A DNA stretch of 6,247 nucleotides, from NCBI GenBank assembly GCA_003647375.1, contig QMMS01000263.1, positions 1-6,247 on the forward strand. Reading direction: 5' to 3'. Under the pieces are notes generated by a model that was not told the DNA's origin, ran no database searches, and saw only the letters and a list, made by a program, of their open reading frames with translations. A program made the translations under genes and the position numbers. The DNA comes from Deltaproteobacteria bacterium (GTDB lineage Bacteria; Desulfobacterota; Desulfobacteria; Desulfobacterales; B30-G6). Of this stretch, positions 1-4,999 are shown in pieces; position 1 is the first letter of the stretch; every line of letters begins with the position of its first letter.

Positions 1-36
1 AAATCGGTAGGTGAATGGGCCTGTGTTTTTGAAGAA

Positions 37-56
37 CCCCGCAGCAAGCTGCGAGG
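37..56. repeat. Imperfect palindrome A (REP-like hairpin)
   Basis: Nine-base arms, CCCCGCAGC and GCTGCGAGG, meet around a central AA and pair at eight of nine positions; the only mismatch is C39 against A54. The outer context (AAC before, then a run ending in CTTTG) resembles palindrome B 67 bases to the right. This suggests a dispersed REP-type element rather than a terminator, since no T-run follows on either strand. I think similar CCGC-rGC-AAGC palindromes are common in Desulfobacterales genomes, but that is recollection only. No coding function is apparent in the surrounding 1-100. Confidence 0.5.
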
Positions 57-103
57 AATCTTTGACCGGAAGGAATTCTGTCTAATTCTGATTCGCTCAC
101 TAA

Positions 104-123
104 CTCCGCGGCAAGCCATGGGG
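104..123. repeat. Imperfect palindrome B, related to A, at the intron break point
   Basis: CTCCGCGGC and GCCATGGGG face each other around AA. Counting G-T wobbles, eight of nine positions pair when the plus strand is read as RNA; C109/A118 is the mismatch. Flanks match palindrome A (AAC before, CTTTG after), and the two lie in the same orientation. The right arm runs into the last bases that still look like group II intron reverse transcriptase (119-123). The element therefore sits at the junction where the intron ends, and may have inserted there or mark a recombination point. Part of the palindromy could be chance, because it borrows intron bases. Confidence 0.4.
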
Positions 124-767
124 CTCCTTTGTTCTGCCTGACACGCTTTAAGGCCGCTTGCATGTTCGAGCGTTCGACCACACGCTCCATCAACTGCTCC
201 TGCTCGGGGACAGGGGTTCCTCCTGTCAATGGGTGCCTTGACACACTTTCGCGGTCCTCTCCCGGGTTCCGCCCGGTACCTGCCGCTCCAGTGCCGTACA
301 TCTCAGTACGGCCTCCTATGTCTACAGTCACTCGCACAACAAAAGCCCATGTCCTTAACACAAAGTTCGGCCCTTCGCCCGTGGGCACTCGGACTACTAT
401 GGCCTCGGCTGACTCCTCACGGCACATCCCGCCGTCTCGCGACGACGGTAGCACAGATGGCATACCGGGAGGTCTCCCAGTGTAATGCACACCCACCTTC
501 ACGTTTATGTCCGCCACATATACGCACATGCCTTACGGTCAGGTATCGGACTTCAGAGATATTTGCCCCCTCGGCCGGCATGAACGCCTCATATGTGGTT
601 CCTGTTCGTCGGACCAGCGCTTTGCCTTCAGCTTCCTTCCCACGACACCTCGCGATGACGCAGTTGCCGTTCAGCTAACACTACCCCCTGACGGGTGTGT
701 AGAGGACTTGACCCCGACAAACTCAGTCGTGTCGCACCTCCAAGTGGGTGCGCCCTGCCGGGCGCAC
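119..767 (-). mobile_element. Group II intron (class IIC-like), 5' portion
   Basis: Read on the minus strand, the element begins GTGCGCCCGGCA, a standard group II GUGYG 5' end, and its first 20 bases fold into a perfect 7-bp stem (767-761 with 754-748). Further blocks match what I remember of the Oceanobacillus IIC intron: CATATGAGGC in domain I (595-586), GCCATAGTA (403-395) and GAAGGGCCGAAC (376-365) in the domain II/III region. A domain IV-like part then carries the reverse transcriptase. The 5' exon is a perfect terminator stem plus nine T, which fits the class IIC preference for sites just 3' of intrinsic terminators. Domains V and VI and the 3' splice site are absent. The intron sequence appears to end at about 119, beside a palindrome. 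Splicing in cis is therefore not expected. Class assignment rests mainly on the insertion site. Confidence 0.85.
293..317 (-). promoter_or_regulatory. Domain IVa-like hairpin holding the intron RT ribosome-binding site and start codon
   Basis: On the minus strand GCCGTAC (312-306) and GTACGGC (299-293) form a perfect 7-bp stem with a six-base TGAGAT loop. The reverse transcriptase ATG (301-299) straddles the loop and the 3' arm. AGGAGG at 317-312 lies against the foot of the 5' arm, 10 bases before the ATG. In Ll.LtrB, domain IVa likewise contains the maturase ribosome-binding site and start codon, and maturase binding there represses its own translation. The same role is inferred here from position and structure. 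Confidence 0.6.
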
Positions 768-801
768 AAAAAAAAAGGTGAAATCAAAGGACGATTTCAC
801 C
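768..801 (-). terminator. Intrinsic terminator of the solute-binding protein gene
   Basis: On the minus strand GGTGAAATC and GATTTCACC form a perfect 9-bp stem (801-793 with 785-777) around the seven-base loop 792-786, followed at once by nine T (776-768). It lies 54 bases after the TAA of the solute-binding protein gene, so it ends that transcript. The last T abuts the 5' end of the group II intron, making this hairpin both terminator and intron target. The U-tract is still complete, so termination should not be impaired. Confidence 0.93.
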
Positions 802-855
802 CATCTTTTTACAGTTTATTCATAGATCGTTGGTAACGATATGATAAAAAGAAAT

Positions 856-1659
856 TTACTCAGGTAGTTGAGAAGTCCAAGATCCGTCCTTCAACCACTT
901 CTCGGTCAGCCGTTTCAGTTCGCCGCGGCCGTTCAGGCTGACCATGAAATTCTGCACCCAGTTTATGAGGAGGGCATCCTCTGTAACGGCGATTCCCAGG
1001 GGTTCAAAGGTGAGTCGGTCTTGCCCGGCAGTGAGCCCTTTGTCCGGGTATCGGAACGCGGTGAGGGCACAGAATGGGGAGTCAGCGATCAGCACATCGA
1101 TTTTGTCCTGAAAAAGCAGTTCGATGGCTTGGTCATAGGATTCGACCGGGATAAATTCTGCTTTCGGCGCTTCTTTTTCCACAAACCGCTGGCTGGTCGA
1201 ATTCTTCAGGGCCGCCACCTTGAACTGGGGCTGATTTAGTCCACTCGCCCCCTGTAGGGCGTCGAGGTGTTTGCTTTTCGTTAAAATACCTTTTCCCGAA
1301 ATATAGTAGGGGCCGATAAAGGCCACGTTCATGTTGCGTTCGGGGGTGATGGTCATGCTGGATATCACCAGGTCGACTCTGCCGGCAATGAGGGCCGGGA
1401 GCAGTTCGGAAAACGGCAGGGTCATGAACTTGACCTCTACGCCCATGTTCATTGCGATCAGTTTGGCAATGTCGACATCGAGGCCGATGAGTTCGCCCGC
1501 TTTGGAAGTGGCATTCAAGGGCGGCTGTGTGCCGGTGGTTCCAATCACGACGTGGCCTTTGGAAACGATCCGTTCCATAACAGGGCCTGCTACACCGGTG
1601 GAGATGAATATCAGCAATACAACGGATATGAGTGAGGATAACGCCAGGATCTTTTTCAT
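856..1659 (-). CDS. ABC transporter periplasmic solute-binding protein, family 3 (polar amino acid type)
   Basis: A 267-residue exported binding protein that would capture a small amine or amino acid in the periplasm and hand it to an ABC permease. Residues 1-25 are a signal peptide: MKK, a long hydrophobic stretch, then a VAG-like signal peptidase I site, with no lipobox cysteine. Residues 59-72 (GLDVDIAKLIAMNM) fit the family 3 signature. SSMTITPER (100-108) and D193 in IADSPF match the positions that in HisJ-type proteins hold the ligand's carboxylate (Arg) and amino group (Asp). STSQRF (154-159) is the usual loop at the start of lobe 2. I chose ATG at 1659 because it starts the signal peptide and follows AAGGAG; the frame stays open to 1782, but that would bury the signal. 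No permease or ATPase gene is adjacent, so it is a solitary binding protein. It could serve a distant transporter, or act as a sensor or enzyme relative (some cyclohexadienyl dehydratases share the fold). The ligand is not predictable. It has its own promoter and terminator. Confidence 0.93.
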   Translation of the reverse strand: MKKILALSSLISVVLLIFISTGVAGPVMERIVSKGHVVIGTTGTQPPLNATSKAGELIGLDVDIAKLIAMNMGVEVKFMTLPFSELLPALIAGRVDLVISSMTITPERNMNVAFIGPYYISGKGILTKSKHLDALQGASGLNQPQFKVAALKNSTSQRFVEKEAPKAEFIPVESYDQAIELLFQDKIDVLIADSPFCALTAFRYPDKGLTAGQDRLTFEPLGIAVTEDALLINWVQNFMVSLNGRGELKRLTEKWLKDGSWTSQLPE

Positions 1660-1666
1660 CAAATTT

Positions 1667-1672
1667 CTCCTT
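1667..1672 (-). promoter_or_regulatory. Ribosome-binding site of the solute-binding protein
   Basis: AAGGAG stands 7 bases before ATG 1659. It supports this start over the longer open frame reaching 1782. Confidence 0.8.
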
Positions 1673-1846
1673 AAATTATGGTGTGATTTGGTTGATTTAA
1701 AAAAAACAACTGCGACATACTTGTTCAGGCGTGAGAAGACAAAATACTTCCCATGGAACTGCCTCATGAATTGTATCACCAATAGGGGAATCTATTTAAA
1801 TTCAATTATATCGCGGTGAAGACGCGTGTTGTAAACGTTCAAAGGT

Positions 1847-1874
1847 AATTTAGAACAGAATTGTTATCTGTCAA
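1847..1874 (-). promoter_or_regulatory. Sigma70-type promoter for the solute-binding protein gene
   Basis: On the minus strand a perfect TTGACA -35 box (1874-1869) is followed after 16 bases by TAAATT (1852-1847), a four-of-six -10 box. Transcription would start near 1840 and leave a leader of about 180 bases. A second candidate downstream is a perfect TATAAT at 1810-1805, but no good -35 box lies 16-18 bases before it. A short inverted repeat, ACAGA (1871-1867) and TCTGT (1859-1855) with a 7-base spacer, overlaps the -35 box and spacer and could be an operator. The rest of the 1660-1929 gap shows no gene, and no convincing terminator follows the SNF2 gene. Confidence 0.5.
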
Positions 1875-1929
1875 GCGACAATTATTCTTGAAGATATGCT
1901 GGCAGAACTGAAAATTTTAGCCAAAAGGT

Positions 1930-4584
1930 TCACTGAGGGCTACCGGCGCCGACCATTCGGGCAAGAGACTTTGCCAGATTATCCAGGGCGGACTCATCGG
2001 GAAAGGAGATGGTCATCTTCACTTTCCCGTCTTCTCCCCTTTCCAGTCCTTCTGATAATTTCCGTTTGAACGCTTCGGCGGCCTGATCGGTCTGTTCGGA
2101 CCCTTCTCCTTCGGGGAACAATTCACCCAGAAAAGCAAATGCGGCACCGATCATCTGCCCTCCTGCCAGGGCGACTTTTTCCTTCCGGGCCAAAACAGCG
2201 GCCTCCTTTTCAACCAGCTCCTTCCGGCTTTCATCTACGGCCGCATCGGGCTTTTTACCGATCAGGATTTCCAGTCGCCGTTTCAGTTCATCGATACCGC
2301 TGACAAGATCGACCGCGGAGGTATTGGATTCCAGGTCGAGAACCGCCAGGGACAGGGCGTGTTTGGCGGCAAGTGTATTGAGAAGGCTCTCTTCAAGCGT
2401 GTTCTCGGTAACGAGAACAAATACCTGTACCGGCCGTTTCTGGCCCATCCTGTGGGCCCGGCCGATTCTCTGCTCGAGAACAGCGGGATTCCATGGCAGA
2501 TCCACATTGATCACTGTATTGGCGGCCTGCAAGTTAAGGCCTGTGGCACCGGCATTGGTGGCCACGAACAGTTTGCATTCCGGATCTTTCTGAAACTGGT
2601 GTACCAGGCCCTGCCGTTTTTTCTGGGGGACGCTACCATCCAGCCGCACATATTTAACCCGCTGCTCTGCTAACAATGGTTCAATGAGGTTCAGCATGGT
2701 CGTCCATTCGGAAAACAAAAGGATTTTTCGGTCATCTTCACGCAACAACTGTTCAATGATGAGAGCTAGTTCCGCCAATTTGCTCGAATAGCCGGGTGGT
2801 TGTTTATCCACCAGAAAGGTGCTGTCGGCGGACATGCGGCACATGAGAAGCGCTTTTTGAAGACGTAGAATATCCATTTCGGTCAGAAATTTTTTGTTGA
2901 TAATGGTGGAAACGATCCGTTTATGACTGTTGTGGAGCTCAAGCTGCTCTTCCGACGGTGGTATTCTCATAATCTCGGTGGTTCGGGGGGGTAACTGCTC
3001 CAGCACGGTTTCCCGGGTTCGCCGGAGCAGGACGGGTTTCAGCTTTTCCCGTACCTCAACAAGATTTTTATATCCGAGTAGTTTGCCCCTTTCATCGGTG
3101 ACCCGATGCCGATTGTAAAACCGAAAAGCAGGCCCCAGACGACGGTCATCGATGAATTCCACGACTGAAAAAAGATCTTCCAGGCGATTTTCAAGAGGAG
3201 TGCCCGAAAGTGCCAGTGCAAACGGAGACTTCAAGGCCTTTACCATCTTACTGGTTTTGGCCTCCCAGTTCTTAATCCGCTGCGCTTCATCAATAATGAT
3301 CAGATCCCACTTCACTTTCTCAATAGCCAAAATGTCCCGCAGAACCTGTTCGTAATTGCAGATGGTATAAAAACAATCGTTATCGTACTGGAGGGCCCTG
3401 TCCTTTGCGCTGCCGAGAATCAACTGGCAGCTTCGCTCCACGAAACGCATGATCTCCAGCCGCCACTGGGATTTCAGTGAAGCGGGACATATCACCAGCA
3501 CCTTGGAAATATCGGCATCCCGGGATAAAAGTTCTGCCACGCCGACGCCCTGAATCGTTTTCCCCAGTCCCATGTCATCTGCCAGAATTGCCCGTCCCGC
3601 TCCCACGGCAAAGGCAATGCCGTCAAGTTGATAAGGATGTAGTTCGGCGTTTAGAAGCGTAGTGCGCAATGGGTGACTTTCAGGATCTTTCCGAATGGCA
3701 TCGACCCTGGCCTTTACCCGATCACGGTACAACCGCTGTGAAATGTATTCTTCCGCGTCCGGATAAATCACCACCCCAACGCCACGGCTTTCAAGAAGGC
3801 CTATGCTTTTTAACAATGCTCCCACGTTTTTTACGGGTTTTTCCATGAACGGCCGTAGAAGCTTTGTACTGGAGGCATCAATTCCACCGGGAATCCGCAG
3901 GCGGAGCTCCAGGGCTCCTCCGTATTTCAGGTATACGCTGATCTCCTTGTCCTTATAAGGCGTTTGCCGGACCGTTTTGCCAAAACGGCTTTTCACCCGG
4001 TCAAGGGCATAAATGATATGCTTGCAGGTTCCCAGTGTGTTTTTCCGAAAATCCGGGCAGGAGCAGAAGGATTCGCCTCTCTCCCAGCCTCTCAGTGCAA
4101 TACGGTAGCTCTTTCCCGACAGGGCATTGGTCAAAACATAGTCCGTCCATAACACATCACGGTTCATGGATGTCAGACGCATCTTCTCATTTTTAGCCCG
4201 TTCGACCCGGTCTTCAATGGCCTGGGCCACAAGCTCGTTGTCACTGAGGCTTTCGATGGGCACCCTTTCCTTCGGCGGTTCGGCGAGGCCCAGGGCGAGC
4301 TTTTCCTCGAGTATCAGAGACAGGGCAGCCCCCTGGTGATCGCAATACACCGAACAGGCGCTGCATGCGATGTCTATTTTATGATGTTTTGCAGGGTCCA
4401 GGCGAATGGTCACACCGGCCTCCCCAAGATCGAGATGAAAAAGATCCCTTTTCAGGATCACCTGCTCATCCAGATCTATCTCCCACTTCCCGCCGCTGAT
4501 GATGTGCTTTTGGCCCTGCGGCCCCAACAGCTTGCCGGCCGCTATAAAAGAAAGATGTGAGAGTTTGTCCTTTAAATTAATCAA
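1930..4584 (-). CDS. SWIM zinc-finger SNF2-family DNA-dependent ATPase (helicase-like)
   Basis: An 884-residue Swi2/Snf2 translocase, a superfamily 2 motor that moves along double-stranded DNA using ATP to remodel or displace bound proteins. A SWIM zinc finger (C174, C176, C187, H189) occupies about 155-200. It is a predicted DNA- or protein-binding module usual in this bacterial subfamily. The motor follows: motif I DDMGLGKT (336-343), motif Ia near LVICPASLKSQW (363-374), DEAQ box (432-435), motif III SGTPLEN (460-466), motif V near ATNAGATGLNLQ (675-686) and motif VI QRIGRAHRMGQ (705-715). All ATPase motifs look intact. A second cysteine/histidine cluster, C74-x2-C77-x3-C81-x-H83, lies near the N-terminus. 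Residues 740-884 are charged, helical and unrecognised. The start is TTG; GGGAGG precedes it and a TAA in frame two codons upstream excludes an earlier start. It lies 64 bases after the zinc-ribbon gene and probably belongs to the Hsp70 operon. The process it serves is unknown. Confidence 0.95.
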   Translation of the reverse strand: MINLKDKLSHLSFIAAGKLLGPQGQKHIISGGKWEIDLDEQVILKRDLFHLDLGEAGVTIRLDPAKHHKIDIACSACSVYCDHQGAALSLILEEKLALGLAEPPKERVPIESLSDNELVAQAIEDRVERAKNEKMRLTSMNRDVLWTDYVLTNALSGKSYRIALRGWERGESFCSCPDFRKNTLGTCKHIIYALDRVKSRFGKTVRQTPYKDKEISVYLKYGGALELRLRIPGGIDASSTKLLRPFMEKPVKNVGALLKSIGLLESRGVGVVIYPDAEEYISQRLYRDRVKARVDAIRKDPESHPLRTTLLNAELHPYQLDGIAFAVGAGRAILADDMGLGKTIQGVGVAELLSRDADISKVLVICPASLKSQWRLEIMRFVERSCQLILGSAKDRALQYDNDCFYTICNYEQVLRDILAIEKVKWDLIIIDEAQRIKNWEAKTSKMVKALKSPFALALSGTPLENRLEDLFSVVEFIDDRRLGPAFRFYNRHRVTDERGKLLGYKNLVEVREKLKPVLLRRTRETVLEQLPPRTTEIMRIPPSEEQLELHNSHKRIVSTIINKKFLTEMDILRLQKALLMCRMSADSTFLVDKQPPGYSSKLAELALIIEQLLREDDRKILLFSEWTTMLNLIEPLLAEQRVKYVRLDGSVPQKKRQGLVHQFQKDPECKLFVATNAGATGLNLQAANTVINVDLPWNPAVLEQRIGRAHRMGQKRPVQVFVLVTENTLEESLLNTLAAKHALSLAVLDLESNTSAVDLVSGIDELKRRLEILIGKKPDAAVDESRKELVEKEAAVLARKEKVALAGGQMIGAAFAFLGELFPEGEGSEQTDQAAEAFKRKLSEGLERGEDGKVKMTISFPDESALDNLAKSLARMVGAGSPQ

Positions 4585-4590
4585 TTTTTA

Positions 4591-4596
4591 CCTCCC
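4591..4596 (-). promoter_or_regulatory. Strong ribosome-binding site for the TTG start of the SNF2 gene
   Basis: GGGAGG stands six bases before TTG 4584-4582, and a TAA in the same frame lies between them (4590-4588). This fixes the unusual TTG start. The strong site may offset the weak codon. Confidence 0.75.
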
Positions 4597-4648
4597 TTGT
4601 AACGAGCACAAAAGTGTCACGATAATAAAGCTGATGAATATGGGACGG

Positions 4649-4999
4649 TTATTTGGGCCGGCTATCCATGATACCGGGTTGGCGGTCACGGGCAGAGCCC
4701 AGGCTGCCGCCTGTGGTTGCCATACGGTACCAACGGGTGGCTTCGGAAAAATGCCCTCCCATCAGACTGGCCAAAAAGGCAAGCTTTGCGGCGGAAACAC
4801 TTTTTTTTAGCCGCCATGACGAACTAGCACTCAGCAGGGCTTTCCCGGAATTCATTCGCAGAAGGTACCTTTTGCCAAGCTTCAACTCCTCAACAGCGGC
4901 CCGGCGTATTCGTCTCAAATCGGACAGATTCCCGCGGCAACGGTTGCATTCATCTGTGGAGTCGTTTAGCTTTTTACATGCCGGACAACGGATTTGCAT
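4649..4999 (-). CDS. Small zinc-ribbon protein with TPR-like helical region
   Basis: A 116-residue protein of unknown function. Residues 5-21 hold C5-x2-C8-x9-C18-x2-C21, a predicted four-cysteine zinc ribbon. The rest is basic and helical. About 45-85 has a pattern of small and aromatic residues (AL..A..SW, then AAKLAFLASL, then G.F.EA..WY) like TPR helical hairpins, which mediate protein contacts. There is no signal peptide or membrane segment, so it should be cytosolic. The ATG (4999-4997) overlaps the chaperone's TGA by one base, implying coupled translation and close stoichiometry. A TTG one codon upstream could also start it, but it would sit only one base from the GGAGG. By position it may be an adaptor between the Hsp70 and the SNF2 ATPase; this is inference. 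The last ~20 residues are polar and likely disordered. Confidence 0.75.
   Translation of the reverse strand: MQIRCPACKKLNDSTDECNRCRGNLSDLRRIRRAAVEELKLGKRYLLRMNSGKALLSASSSWRLKKSVSAAKLAFLASLMGGHFSEATRWYRMATTGGSLGSARDRQPGIMDSRPK

Larger units (their letters stand above)
1..301 (-). pseudogene. Group II intron reverse transcriptase/maturase, N-terminal fragment
   Basis: From ATG at 301 this frame reads about 37 residues containing LTGGTPVPEQEQ, then LMERVVERSNMQAAL and KRVRQNKGAP. This is the standard N-terminus of group II intron-encoded reverse transcriptases, which bind intron RNA for splicing and reverse-transcribe it at a new site. In intact proteins the next residues are close to G-[VI]-D-G-M, followed by RT0-RT7, a maturase domain and sometimes an HNH endonuclease, about 400 residues or more. 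Here the match stops after the proline at 119-121. About 40 residues unrelated to the family follow, open to the window edge. No catalytic YADD motif is present. An AGGAGG site (312-317) lies 10 bases before the ATG. ATG at 190 is an alternative start, but the GGTPVPEQEQ stretch upstream is typical of the family and favours 301. Very likely non-functional, unless the rest continues after an insertion outside the window. Confidence 0.8.

Noticed and set aside
1..767. CRISPR array or tRNA/rRNA gene in the gene-poor left end
   Set aside because: No regularly spaced repeats and no tRNA or rRNA signatures are present; the structured character is explained by the group II intron.
129..836. Three overlapping plus-strand open frames of 109-149 codons
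   Set aside because: They lie antisense to conserved group II intron RNA and its reverse transcriptase, have no good ribosome-binding sites and encode low-complexity, arginine/serine/proline-rich peptides. Such frames are often misannotated as hypothetical proteins in intron copies.
1660..1782. N-terminal extension of the solute-binding protein to 1782
   Set aside because: It would put 41 residues before an evident signal peptide, and the ATG at 1659 has its own well-spaced AAGGAG.
1861..1929. Terminator after the SNF2 gene
   Set aside because: Only short AT-rich inverted repeats such as TTTT/AAAA are seen; there is no GC-containing stem with a following T-run.
4585..4648. TATTAT box as a separate promoter for the SNF2 gene
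   Set aside because: A -10-like TATTAT is present, but no -35 box lies at the right distance, so co-transcription with the genes upstream is simpler.
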